Shown piece after piece: positions 17,278 to 26,620 of a stretch of 64,000 nucleotides of DNA. This stretch comes from CAWCDJ01 sp963796675 (lineage in GTDB: Bacteria; Acidobacteriota; Terriglobia; Bryobacterales; Bryobacteraceae). Every line of letters starts with the position of its first letter. The first letter of the stretch is position 1. Position numbers and translations under genes: made by a program. The stretch is taken from the NCBI GenBank assembly GCA_963796675.1, contig CAWCMS010000001.1, forward strand, positions 310,001-374,000, in the 5' to 3' direction. The notes below the pieces were generated by a model. It searched no databases. It worked only from the letters and a program-made list of their open reading frames with translations, and was not told where the DNA came from.

Positions 17278-18176
17278 ATGGCAAAACTTGGTTTTCTGGG
17301 ACTCGGACTCATGGGCTACCCCATGGCCCGCAATCTGCTTCGCGCCGGCCACGAAGTGGCGCTCTGGTCGCACACCGCCGACAAGGCGCGCAAACTGGCC
17401 GCCGAGGAAAAGGCGGCAGCTTCTGCGCTACACCGCGCGAAGTGGCAGAAAATGCCGACTGCATCTTCCTCTGCGTCGGCGATACCGCCATGGCCCGCGA
17501 GGTCATCCTGGGCGCGGACGGCATCATCCACGGCGCCAGTCCGGCACGGTCGTCGCCGATGCCAGCACCATCAGCCCCAGCGAGAGCCGCAAGATCGGCG
17601 CAAGCGCTGAAGGCCAAGGGTGTCGATTTTCTCGACGCTCCCTGCACCGGATCGACTCCCGGCGCCGAGGGCGGCACCCTGACCTTCATGATCGGCGGCG
17701 ACCAGGCGGTCTTCGAAAGCACCAAGCCGTTCTTCGAGCTCATGGGCAAGCGGCTCTACTATTGCGGCGGTGCCGGGCATGGGGCTGCAGGCCAAGCTGA
17801 CGCCAGAACCTGATTCTTTCCAACATCCTGATGGCGTTCAACGAAGGCATGGTGCTGGCGACCAAGGCGGGCGTCGAACCCAAACTGATGCTCGACATCC
17901 TGGACAACAGCGCCGCCAAGATCGGGTCTGATCTCCTACAAGGCGCCCTTCGTCTTCCGCCGCGACTTCACCGCCAACTTCTCCACCAAGTGGATGCACA
18001 AGGATATCGGGCTCATGCTGGAGTCAGGCAAAGAACTGGGAGTACCCCTGCCTTTGACCGGTCTGACCCAGCAACTTTTCCAGACGGCCATCAGCGCGGG
18101 CCATGGCGAAGAGGATATGTGCTCTACAATCAAGGTGTTAGAGGAATTGGCCGGGGTCGAAGTAAAATCCCAATAA
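17278..18176 (+). CDS. NAD(P)-dependent beta-hydroxyacid dehydrogenase, 3-hydroxyisobutyrate/GLYR type (frameshifted)
   Basis: The N-terminal Rossmann motif is intact: MAKLGFLGLGLMGYPMARNL. Further pieces are NADCIFLCVGDTAMAREVIL, the signature region DAPCTGSTPGAEGGTLTF, FFELMGKRLYYCGGAG, NLILSNILMAFNEGMVLATK (catalytic Lys/Asn helix region), and WMHKDIGLMLESGKELGVPL. It ends at 18176 with VEVKSQ. Corrected length is about 295 residues, normal for this family. Enzymes of this type reduce or oxidise short beta-hydroxyacids or succinic semialdehyde; the substrate is not determinable. A -10-like TACAAT is 10 nt before the ATG. About five frame changes occur between 17420 and 17930. Confidence 0.8.
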
Positions 18177-18231
18177 AAAAATACAAAATTCTGTTGATTC
18201 CAAAATCAGAATCTACTATTATTGGAATTAA

Positions 18232-18325
18232 GCCGGGGAGGCAACTCCCACCAAAGCGAGACTAACCTCTAAAAAAAAGACCCCTGAAGCAATCCTCCCC
18301 GGCGCCCGAAAGGGTTAGAGGTCTT
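18232..18325 (+). ncRNA. Candidate structured RNA upstream of dxr
   Basis: The 250-nt gap 18177-18428 is AT-rich at its left end and holds a perfect 10-bp stem, GCCGGGGAGG (18232-18241) with CCTCCCCGGC (18294-18303). Within its loop ACCTCTAA (18265-18272) is the exact complement of TTAGAGGT (18315-18322) just downstream, so the element could form a pseudoknot. An alternative pairing is AAGACC (18277-18282) with GGTCTT (18320-18325). A smaller hairpin GACT-CAAG-AGTC follows at 18335-18346. It matches no riboswitch class I know. It could be a dxr leader, an independent RNA, or chance; errors nearby weaken it. Confidence 0.35.
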
Positions 18326-18428
18326 CCAAAGAAAGACTCAAGAGTCAAGAACGCACCTGAAGGGTCGTACCTTCGATGCCAGCATGATATTGATGGCGGA
18401 GATACGCCCGGGCAACGAGACGCCGTCC

Positions 18429-19629
18429 ATGAAAACTCTCACGGTTCTGGGTTCCACGGCTCGATCGGAACCAACACCCTGGACGTGGTCCGGCGCAACC
18501 GCCACCAGTATCAGGTGTATCGCCTTGGTCGCCGGGCAGAACATCGACCTGCTGGCCTCCCAAATCCTGGAATTCCGCCCCAAAGTCGCAGTTGTCGCGA
18601 CCTCCGAGGGTGTCAGCCGTCTATCAGACAGCCTCACTGCAGTCCGGCCTGCCGCAAGTCCGACTGGCCGGAATCTGCTTTGGGGCGACGCGGCGCGCGT
18701 CGCAGTTCGCCACAGCGCCGAGGTGGATACGGTGATTTCGGCAATCGTCGGCGTGGCCGGCCTGGAAGCACCTACGAGGCGGTCCGGCTGCGGCAAGCGG
18801 GTCGGACTGGCGAATAAGGAGGTGCTGGTTTCGGGCGGCAAGCTGGTGATGGATGCCGTGCGGGAGTGCGGAGCGGAGTTGATCCCCGTGGACAGCGAAC
18901 ACAACGGCGCGCACCAGTGCCTGCGGGCCGGCAACCGCGAGGAGGTCTCCGGCTGATCCTGACGGCCTCGGGCGGTCCGTTCCGCAACACCCCGCGGGAA
19001 GCGCTCGACTCGGTGACGCCCGCGCAGGCCTTGAATCATCCAACATGGAAGATGGGGAACCGCATCACCATCGATTCGCGCCACACTGATGAACAAGGGC
19101 TTCGAGGTGATCGAGGCCTGCTGGCTGTTCGATTTCGCGCCGTCGCAGGTGGATGTGGTGGTTCACCCGCAATCGACCGTCCACGCCATGATCGAGTACA
19201 GCGATGGCAGCGTGCTTGCGCAGATTTCGGCGACGGACATGCGCATGCCGATCCAGTACGCGCTGACCTATCCCGAGCGCTGCGAAGCGCCGGTGCCGCA
19301 AGATCGACTGGGCCGCAGGCGCGGCAATGGGAGTTTCTGCCGCCGGATTTCGACAAGTTTCCGCTGCTGCGGCTGGCATACCAGTGCCAGGAAGCCGGCG
19401 GCTCCGCCACCTGCACCCTGAACGCGGCCGACGAAATCGCCGTGGAGGCATTTCTTGCAGGGCAGAATCGGCTTCCCGTCGATTGACGAAATTGTGTCGG
19501 AGACGCTGTCGCGGATGCCGCGTCGCGGACTCCGCGATCGGTCGGCGAGATCCTGGAGATCGACCGGGAGTCGCGGGCAGCTGGCGCGGCGAGCTGGTAG
19601 CGGCGCGCGCAGGGCGGCTCCGCCGGTGA
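18429..19629 (+). CDS. dxr: 1-deoxy-D-xylulose 5-phosphate reductoisomerase (frameshifted)
   Basis: DXR makes methylerythritol phosphate, the committed step of the MEP isoprenoid pathway. The N-terminal NADPH motif is GSTGSIG once one missing G near 18458 is restored; an extra T near 18525 restores VYRLVAGQNIDLLAS. Further family blocks are ELIPVDSEHN, LTASGGPFR, HPTWKMGNRITID, MNKGFEVIEACWLF, VVVHPQSTVHAMIEYSDGSV and CTLNAADEIAVEAFL, then GRIGFPSIDEIVSETL. Corrected length is about 390 residues, as usual. Because this is an essential single-copy enzyme, the breaks are almost certainly sequence errors. rseP follows, as in many genomes. Confidence 0.9.
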
Positions 19630-19644
19630 CAGCGTGAGATTCGT

Positions 19645-20987
19645 ATGCTAGGTTCTTTCGAAGACGTTCTTGTGGCTGCTGGTCCTGATCGGGGTCATGA
19701 TCAAGATCCACGAGCTGGGGCATTTCTGGGCGGCCCGCTACTTCGATGTCAAGGTCGAAGCGTTCAGCTTCGGCTTCGGTCCCCGCCTGTTCGGTTTCCG
19801 GCGCGGCGAAACCGATTACCGCTTCTCGCTGATTCCCTTCGGCGGCTACGTCAAGATGGCCGGGCGAGCAGGCGGCTCGGCGAAGACGCAGCGTCAGGCG
19901 ATCCGCGCAGCTCTGCTCGCCAAGCCGCGCTGGCAGCGGCTGATCATCGCTTTCGCCGGGCCGTTCATGAACGTGGTGCTGGCGGTGGCGGTGCTCACCG
20001 GCCTGTACATGGTGAAGTTCCAGAAGGTCTCGATGCCGATATGGAGGCGGTGATCGGCCACGTGATGCCCGATTCGCCCGCCGCCAAGGCCGGCATTCAG
20101 GACGGCGACCGCATCGTCGGGCTGGACGGCAAGCAGAATCCCACCTGGGAAGACGTCGGCATCGAAGGAAGTCGACCAGCGCCTACCGTCCCATGTACCT
20201 GACGATCGAGCGCGACGGCAAGACGTTCCACACCACCGTGACCCCGGTCTCGAACGAGCGCTCGGCGTGGGCTACGCCGGCTGGGACGAGCGCGGGCCAG
20301 ATCCAGCTTGGCGCAGTCGAGCCGGGCTATCCCGGCCGAGAAGGCCGGCCTGAAGAAGGGCGACCTGCTGGTCTGCCGTCAACGGCCAGCCGATCCATTC
20401 GCATATACAAGTTCCAGGAGATCACCAAGAACAGCGGCGGCAAGCCGATCGAGATCGAATTCCAGCGCGAGCGGCGAAGCACCACAGGTGACCGTGCAGC
20501 CGGTCTACGCCAAGTCGACGGCCCGGCGCGCTGGATGATCGGCGTGATCCGCAGCACAAGCTGAATCTGATCACCACGCGGCTCTCGTTTCCCGCGGCCT
20601 TCGGCGAATCGGTGCAGCGAGAACGGCAAGGGCGCGCATGCTGATCGTACAGTTCCTGAAAGGCATGGTGGAGCGGCGCATGTCCGCCGAAGAATCTTCA
20701 CGGGCCCATCGGCATCGCCAGATTTCGGGCGACGCGGCGCGCGAAGGGCCGTCGGCATTCTTCGTGCTGATGGCCATGGTCAGCCTGCAACCTGGCCATC
20801 TTCAATCTGCTGCCCATTCCGATTCTGGACGGCGGCAGATTCTGATGCTGCTGATCGAAATGGTGATGCGCCGCGATCTGAGCCTGAACGTGAAGGAAGC
20901 GGTGTTCAAGGTCGGGTTCGTCTTCATCATGATGATGGTGGCGTTCGTGATCTACAACGAATTTCGAAGATTCTGCCGACGGGCTAA
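19645..20987 (+). CDS. rseP: Site-2 intramembrane zinc protease RseP (frameshifted)
   Basis: RseP cleaves membrane anti-sigma factors and leftover signal peptides. The zinc motif HELGH lies in LVLIGVMIKIHELGHFWAAR, followed by FDVKVEAFSFGFGPRLFGF and SLIPFGGYVKMAG. One or two PDZ domains follow (VMPDSPAAKAGIQDGDRIVG; then a second copy with EKAGLKKGDLLV). The second zinc/active-site motif lies in NLLPIPILDGG near 20815 after frame correction. The protein would end EFSKILPTG at TAA 20985-20987, giving about 445 residues. It follows dxr closely, a common order. Frame changes near 19665, 19865, 20040, 20170, 20260, 20330 and later. Confidence 0.88.
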
Positions 20988-21038
20988 GGCCGGTTGAATC
21001 CTTCGCTGGCGGATCTCATCTGGTAAGCTGATCCCTGC

Positions 21039-22622
21039 ATGCACTGTACCTGCGTCCGCCAGACCGATCTGCCGACACACCTCCGGCTCTTCGCGGACAT
21101 CCTCTATCATCCGGACCGCGACGGCGCGCTTTTATCTCTACCCCTATCGCGAGACTCTAGGACGGAGTACCGCGCGGCGGCAGAGGCGATCCGGTTCTCG
21201 CGACGAGCGGCGCGCGGCGCTGGTGGAGGCGCTGCGGTAGCAGAATCCGGCACGGCCCGTCGCTCGAAGCGGCTGGCCGCCCGGGCACGGTGGCGGTGGT
21301 CACCGGCCAGCAGGTGGGGCTGTTTTCCGGTCCGGCTTACACCATTTACAAGGCCCTGCACGCCGTCAAACTGGCCGAATGGCTGACGCGAGAACGGAAT
21401 GCCGGCGGTGCCGGTGTTCTGGCTGGCCACCGAGGACCACGATTTCGCCGAGGTCAACCACGTCTGGGTCTTCGACGCGGCGAACCGGCCGGTCAAGCTG
21501 GAAATGCGGCGCTCGGCCAGCGCGCAGCCGGTGGGCGGAGGTGACGCTGGTCGCGCCGCCGGTGGCGGCGCTGCGCGCCGCCCTGCACGGCCTGCCGTTC
21601 GGCGAAGAAGTGGCCGCCTGGTGGAGGAGACGCTACCGCCCGGCAGCACCATGGGCGAGGCGTTCGGCGAACTGCTGCGGCGGCTGCTGGCGCGGTTCGA
21701 CATCCTGCAGGTCGACCCGATGCTGCCCGCAATTCCGCGCAACTGGCGGCGCCGGCGCTGCGCGCGGCGGTGGAGGCGGCGCCGGAGCTGACCGCCGCGC
21801 GTGCTGGAGCGCAATCGCGAACTGGAGGCGGCCGGCTACCACGCGCAGGTGCACGTGGAAGAGCAGACCTCCTTCGTCTTCCTGCTGGAGAACGGCAAGC
21901 GGCTGGCGCTGCGCCGGCACGGCAGCGAGTACGTACTGAACGGCCGGCGGTTCACCACGCGAAGAGCTGATGGAGCGGGCCGCCTCGCTTTCGCCCAACG
22001 CGCTGCTGCGGCCGGTGGTGCAGGATTCCATGCTGCCGACCGTGGCCTACATCGGCGGTCCGGCGGAGATCGCCTACCTGGCGCAATCCGAGGTGATTTA
22101 CCGGCGTCTGCTGGGGCGCATGCCGGTCGCGGTGCCGCGCGCGGCTTCACCATTCTGGACCAGCGCGCCGAGAAGCTATGAGCGCTACGGCCTCGGGCTT
22201 CCCGATTTCTTCCATGGCGAGGACGTCCTGCGGGAGAAGCTGGCGGCGCGGCTGGTGCCGCCGGCGCTGCACACAGCGCTGCGGGAGGCAGCGGGCACGG
22301 TGGAGACGGCGATCCGCCGCCTGCAGACTGAACTGGCGGCCTTCGACCCCACGCTCGCCCTGGCGCTCGAACGCAGCGGCCGCAAGATCCGCTATCAGTT
22401 CGGCAAGATCGAGCGCAAGGCCGGAGCGAAGCCATGCGGCGCGATGCCCGGGCGGCGCGGGATGCCGCCTACCTCTACGGCCTGATCTATCCCGAGCGGC
22501 ACCTGCAGGAGCGCCTGTATTCCTTCCTTCCGTTCCTGGCGAAGCACGGACTCGAGCTGATCGACCGGGTTTATGAGTCGATTCAGTTGGAGTGCGTGGA
22601 TCACCGGCTTATGGTGGTTTAG
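21039..22622 (+). CDS. bshC: Bacillithiol biosynthesis cysteine-adding enzyme BshC (frameshifted)
   Basis: BshC adds cysteine to glucosaminyl-malate in the last step of bacillithiol synthesis. The family block TGQQVGLFSGPAYTIYKALH is intact, followed by PAVPVFWLATEDHDFAEVNH, LLERNRELEAAGYHAQVHVE, FVFLLENGKRLALRRHG, SPNALLRPVVQDSMLPTVAY and IGGPAEIAYLAQSEVIYRRL. It ends YESIQLECVDHRLMVV at 22622. Corrected length is about 525 residues, typical. A -10-like TAAGCT lies 9 nt before the ATG at 21039. Around ten frame changes lie between 21060 and 22440. bshA and bshB are not in the window. Confidence 0.9.
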
Positions 22623-22668
22623 AGCGGTTCCACACATCCGGACCTACATCTGCTAACCTGACGGCAAA

Positions 22669-25107
22669 ATGCACCCGGTTGTCCAGAATCTGCAGTACGG
22701 GGTCCGGCTTCTACGTAAATCACCGGGATTCAGCATTATGGCCCTGGCGACCCTCGCCCTCGGAATGGGAGCCACCACTGCCATTTTCAGCGTGGTGGAC
22801 GCCGTCCTGCTGAAACCCCTGCCGTTCCATAATCCCGAGCGCCTGGTTGTGATCTGGGAGAAGAACGCACCGCAGAACCGCACCCGCATGTTCGTCCCGG
22901 CGGCAAACTACCGCGAGTGGCAAAGCCGGAGCGCGTCTCTCGAATCGCTGGCAGCGATCGAAAACATGCACGCCAACCTGACGGCCGGTCCCAACGGCCG
23001 AATGGAGCCCGAAGAATTGCGCGGCGAACGGGTGACGGCTTCTCTCTTTCCCACTCTCGGCGTGCAACCGGTAGTCGGCCGTGCCTTCCTTCCCGAAGAA
23101 GACCTGCCGGGGCATGCCGGATATGTCCTGTTAAGCCACGCGCTGTGGACGCGGCGCTTCGGCGCGGACCGTTCCATCCCCGGGAAGGCGATCCAACTCG
23201 GCAACCGCAGCTTTACGGTGCTCGGAGTGCTTCCGCCCGGTTTCGGCGTGCTCGAAAGCGGCGTGGACATTTTTCTACCGCTGGCAATGAATCCAGCCGA
23301 TGCGAGGACTTCGGCGGGGCGGACTTTGGTAGCCGTGGCGAGGCTGAAGCCGGGGGTGACGATCGAGAAGGCCGCGATAGAGCTCGATGCGATTGGCGCC
23401 GGACTCGAACGCGCCAACCCCGTTCTGAACTCCGGCTGGCGTCCTTCCGTATACCCTTTGCAGGAGGAAGTGGTTGGGAAGGTGCGCGATGCGATCCTGG
23501 TGCTGCTGGCGGCGGTCGGTTTTCTGCTGCTGATGGGCTGCGCGAATGTAGCGAACCTGCTGCTGGCGCGTGCCGGCTCGCGGCGCAAGGAAGTGGCGAT
23601 CCGCACGGCGATGGGCGCGAGCCGCGGAGCGATCGTGACGCAGTTGCTGGGCGAAAACATGGTGCTCGCGGGCGGAGGAGGAGTCGCCGGCCTGGTGCTG
23701 GCGCGGCTGGGAATCGCGCTGCTCGAGTGGCTTGGGCCGTCGAACATTCCACGGCTGGCCGATGCGCGGCTGGATGGACGGCTGTTCCTGTTCGCGCTGG
23801 CGGCTTCGTGCGCGACCGGTATGCTGGTGGGAATCGTCCCGGCGATCCAGATTTCGGCGGGCAATCTGAACGCGATGCTCACCGAAACGGGCCGCGGCGG
23901 CACGATGAGCCGATCCGGCCGGGCGATGCGGAACGTGCTGGTGGTCGGCGAGGTGGCTCTGGCGGTGGTGGTGCTGATCGGCGCGGGACTGCTGATGCGC
24001 AGCTTCGTTCATCTGCGATCGGCCAATCCGGGCTTCCAGCAATCGGGCCTGCTGACGGCACGTCTGCCGCTGGCCGGGGGCAAGAATACGGCGGTGCCAC
24101 GCCGTTTGGAGTTCTTCGGACAGCTCATTGAACAGGTGAGCGCGATCCCGGGAGTCGTGAGCGCCGGGGCGATCAACTCGCTGCCGCTTTCGGGGCTGGG
24201 AGTAGGCTCCACGTTTGCGGTAGACGGACGGCCGGCCCCTCCGCCAGACCGGCGGCCGATCGGGCTGATGCGGGCAGCGACGGTATCCTACTTCCGTACG
24301 ATGGGGATCCGGCTGCTGGCCGGCCGTGAGTTCAACGCGGGGGATACGAACGAATCGCACCCGGTGATCATCGTCAACCGGACGCTGGCGCAGCGATTCT
24401 GGCCGGACCGGCGCGGGCCCTCGGCGGCCCTGGGGGCTAGTTTGATGTTGGATCAGCCTAACGGTAGGGTGGCCGAGATCGTCGGAGTAGTAACAGACGT
24501 AAAGGCCGACCGGATCGAAGGCGAAGAGTGGCCGACTATCTACAATCCGTATCCGCAGGCGCCGGCGGTAGCCATGACGCTGGTAGTCCGGACCGCCGGG
24601 CCGCCTCTGGCGATGGCCCCGGTGCTGCAGCGGGAGGTCCACCAGATCGACCCGGACCAGCCGGTGGCGGATGTGCGAACGATGGAGGAAGTGGTGGACC
24701 GTGCGATCGCCGGGCCGCGGTTCAACGCCATGGTGCTGAGCGTGTTCGCGCTGCTGGCGTTCGTGCTGGCGGCGGTGGGGATCTACGGCGTGATCTCATA
24801 CGACGTGAGCTCGCGGGCGCACGAGATCGGCATCCGCCTGGCGCTGGGCGCGCAGAAGCGCGACGTGCTGCGGATGGTTTTGGGACAGGGCGCGCGACTG
24901 GCTGGTTTCGGAATCGGCGTGGGCCTGGGTGCGGCGTTCGCGCTGACCCGATTGATGGCGACGATGCTTTACGAAGTCCAGGCGACCGACATCGATACAT
25001 TTGCGGGGATCGCACTGCTATTGGGAGCGGTAGCGCTGGCGGCGAGCTATGTGCCATCGCGGCGGGCCATGGCGCTCGATCCGGTGGATTCGCTACGGCA
25101 TGAATAG
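22669..25107 (+). CDS. MacB/FtsX-type ABC permease, acidobacterial two-module (ADOP) class
   Basis: An 812-residue permease with two copies of the MacB periplasmic core plus FtsX domain. The N-terminal membrane helix (SIMALATLALGMGATTAIFS) is followed by a large periplasmic domain and three helices near residues 275-400. A further helix (VLVVGEVALAVVVLIGAGLLM) precedes a second periplasmic domain and three C-terminal helices with SRAHEIGIRLALGAQKRDVL. This architecture is expanded in Acidobacteria, usually without an adjacent ATPase. Here an ATPase gene starts 8 nt later. The first clean gene after the error-rich stretch. Substrate unknown; such systems export peptides, lipids or lipoproteins. 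Confidence 0.88.
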   Translation: MHPVVQNLQYGVRLLRKSPGFSIMALATLALGMGATTAIFSVVDAVLLKPLPFHNPERLVVIWEKNAPQNRTRMFVPAANYREWQSRSASLESLAAIENMHANLTAGPNGRMEPEELRGERVTASLFPTLGVQPVVGRAFLPEEDLPGHAGYVLLSHALWTRRFGADRSIPGKAIQLGNRSFTVLGVLPPGFGVLESGVDIFLPLAMNPADARTSAGRTLVAVARLKPGVTIEKAAIELDAIGAGLERANPVLNSGWRPSVYPLQEEVVGKVRDAILVLLAAVGFLLLMGCANVANLLLARAGSRRKEVAIRTAMGASRGAIVTQLLGENMVLAGGGGVAGLVLARLGIALLEWLGPSNIPRLADARLDGRLFLFALAASCATGMLVGIVPAIQISAGNLNAMLTETGRGGTMSRSGRAMRNVLVVGEVALAVVVLIGAGLLMRSFVHLRSANPGFQQSGLLTARLPLAGGKNTAVPRRLEFFGQLIEQVSAIPGVVSAGAINSLPLSGLGVGSTFAVDGRPAPPPDRRPIGLMRAATVSYFRTMGIRLLAGREFNAGDTNESHPVIIVNRTLAQRFWPDRRGPSAALGASLMLDQPNGRVAEIVGVVTDVKADRIEGEEWPTIYNPYPQAPAVAMTLVVRTAGPPLAMAPVLQREVHQIDPDQPVADVRTMEEVVDRAIAGPRFNAMVLSVFALLAFVLAAVGIYGVISYDVSSRAHEIGIRLALGAQKRDVLRMVLGQGARLAGFGIGVGLGAAFALTRLMATMLYEVQATDIDTFAGIALLLGAVALAASYVPSRRAMALDPVDSLRHE

Positions 25108-25115
25108 GAAAGAAC

Positions 25116-25802
25116 ATGATTAATCTTCAAAACGTAGAAAAGTTTTACGAGGGCGGCTACGGGCGGACCTATGTGCTGCGCCGCATTAACATGGAGATCC
25201 GCGAGGGCGAGTTCGTCACCATCATGGGGCCCTCGGGAGCCGGGAAATCGACGCTGCTGAGCATTCTCGGCATGCTGGACGGCGCCTGGACGGGCGAGTT
25301 CGAGTTCGTGGGCCATCAGGTGCACCGCATGAAGCCGAAGGACCGCGTCGAGCTGAACAAGAAGTACATCGGATTCGTGTTCCAGAGCTATCACCTGATC
25401 GACAATCTGACGGTCTACGAGAACCTCGACATTCCGCTTTCGTACCGGAACGTGAAGGGCTCCGAGCGCGCGGCCATGGTGTGCGATACGCTCGACCGGT
25501 TCCACATCGTGGGGAAGCGCGATCTTTATCCCAGCCAGCTTTCGGGCGGCCAGCAGCAACTGGTGGCGGTGGCGCGCGCGGTAATCGCCAATCCCAAGCT
25601 GATTCTGGCCGACGAGCCGACCGGCAACCTGCATTCCAGCCAGGGCAAAGAGATCATGGAGCTCTTCAAGAGGCTGAACGACGAGGGCACCACCATCGTG
25701 CAGGTGACGCATTCAGAGGCCAACGCCGCCTTCGGTGACCGCGTGGTGCAGCTCGCCGACGGCTGGCTTGTGGGCAATGAGGCTGTATCGAAGGGCGTTT
25801 AA
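25116..25802 (+). CDS. ABC transporter ATP-binding protein, MacB/LolD class
   Basis: A 228-residue ATPase with Walker A GPSGAGKST (near residue 38), Q-loop in FVFQSYHL, signature LSGGQQQ in place of the usual LSGGQ(Q/E)QR, and Walker B LILADEPTGNLHS. An H-loop His (VTHSEAN) follows. Sequence features place it with MacB/LolD/FtsE-type ATPases, which drive FtsX-like permeases. It starts 8 nt after the permease stop, so the pair is very likely one transporter. Confidence 0.9.
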   Translation: MINLQNVEKFYEGGYGRTYVLRRINMEIREGEFVTIMGPSGAGKSTLLSILGMLDGAWTGEFEFVGHQVHRMKPKDRVELNKKYIGFVFQSYHLIDNLTVYENLDIPLSYRNVKGSERAAMVCDTLDRFHIVGKRDLYPSQLSGGQQQLVAVARAVIANPKLILADEPTGNLHSSQGKEIMELFKRLNDEGTTIVQVTHSEANAAFGDRVVQLADGWLVGNEAVSKGV

Positions 25803-25831
25803 CGCCCGCTCTGCGCTACAATGACGCTTCG

Positions 25832-26335
25832 ATGCAAGTACTGCAAGCCGGTCCGCACAAACTGATCTACCTGGAGCTCCAGCCGGAGCTGGTGGCTAAG
25901 ATTGCGCGCGATGCCGGCTTCGAAACCCGGACGAAGGACGGCCCACGCAGCATCCAGCTGGACTTGAGCACGCCCGTGGGCACCACTCCGATTCTGCTGT
26001 TCGACGCCGCCGATCCGGCCAATCTGGGTTGGTTCTCGCGCTGCCAGTTCCACGTGGACGGGCGGAGCGGCAGCGTCCTGCAGACACCGATTACACTAGC
26101 CAACAAGCGCGATCGCAGCGGCCACGCGCATCGCAACTCGGTGCGACTGGCGATCGCCAAGGAACTGCCGGCCACATTCCGTCTGCCCGGAAAGCAACCG
26201 CTCACCGAACAGGTATTTTACGCGCTCTTCTTTAACTTCCTGACCGCCCTGACGAAGAACGGCGTAGCGGTGTGCGGCGGCGGCGTAGTACAGCCTCTGG
26301 CGGGCCGCACGGAAGCCGTCGGTTCACGGAATTAG
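25832..26335 (+). CDS. Hypothetical protein, 167 aa
   Basis: No family recognised. The product is soluble, mixed alpha/beta by composition, without a signal peptide or membrane helix. It begins MQVLQAGPHKLIYLELQPEL and has a His/Arg-rich stretch KRDRSGHAHRNSVRLAIAKE. It ends with a hydrophobic segment (FYALFFNFLTAL) and a Cys/Gly-rich stretch. A -10-like TACAAT (25817-25822) lies 9 nt before the ATG, and no ribosome site is visible, so it may be read from a leaderless message. It follows the ABC pair by 29 nt but probably has its own promoter. Confidence 0.65.
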   Translation: MQVLQAGPHKLIYLELQPELVAKIARDAGFETRTKDGPRSIQLDLSTPVGTTPILLFDAADPANLGWFSRCQFHVDGRSGSVLQTPITLANKRDRSGHAHRNSVRLAIAKELPATFRLPGKQPLTEQVFYALFFNFLTALTKNGVAVCGGGVVQPLAGRTEAVGSRN

Positions 26336-26373
26336 TGTAAGGCAGGTTACAAACCCGCAAATTGTAAATGCAA

Positions 26374-26491
26374 CCGCAGCCAATGCGGGCGAATCGATAT
26401 CATCGGGTTTGGGACTGTGGCCGATTCGGGGGGAACGGTCATGGACTTAAGCCCATTCACTCAGCCGGCTCCTCAAGAGCCGGCATTTTTT
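26374..26491 (+). ncRNA. Candidate structured RNA ending in an intrinsic terminator
   Basis: The 285-nt gap 26336-26620 holds a series of stems on the plus strand. They are CCGCA/TGCGG (26374-26378 with 26384-26388); CGAT/ATCG (26395-26398 with 26402-26405); a long element closed by GGGTTT/AAGCCC (26405-26410 with 26449-26454), with an inner stem TGGCCGATTC/GAACGGTCA (26418-26427 with 26433-26441) and a GGGGG loop; and a terminator at 26464-26491. This looks like a small RNA or a terminating leader of the mutase gene at 26621. It lacks the cobalamin-riboswitch core I would expect before a B12 enzyme. No class assigned. Confidence 0.4.
26464..26491 (+). terminator. Strong Rho-independent terminator
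   Basis: A perfect 8-bp stem GCCGGCTC/GAGCCGGC (26464-26471 with 26477-26484) with loop CTCAA is followed by A and six T. It stands 129 nt after the hypothetical gene and 130 nt before the mutase gene, so it ends either read-through from upstream or the candidate RNA. Confidence 0.85.
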
Positions 26492-26620
26492 CGTTCACAG
26501 GACTTTCCTGCTTTTTCGAAAAGCTTCTATTTCGCTGGTTTCCCGCCACTTAAACCTTTTCACCCGGAAGCCCGCATACGCTTGGCGATGGGCATACCGG
26601 AGTAAGATATCGGTAGCACG

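Noticed and set aside
13845..22450. A block of true pseudogenes or a degraded island
   Set aside because: All catalytic motifs are intact, essential genes are included, indels sit often at short homopolymers, and base composition equals the surroundings.
26336..26620. Cobalamin riboswitch upstream of the mutase
   Set aside because: No recognisable B12-box or core; only generic stems and a terminator are seen.
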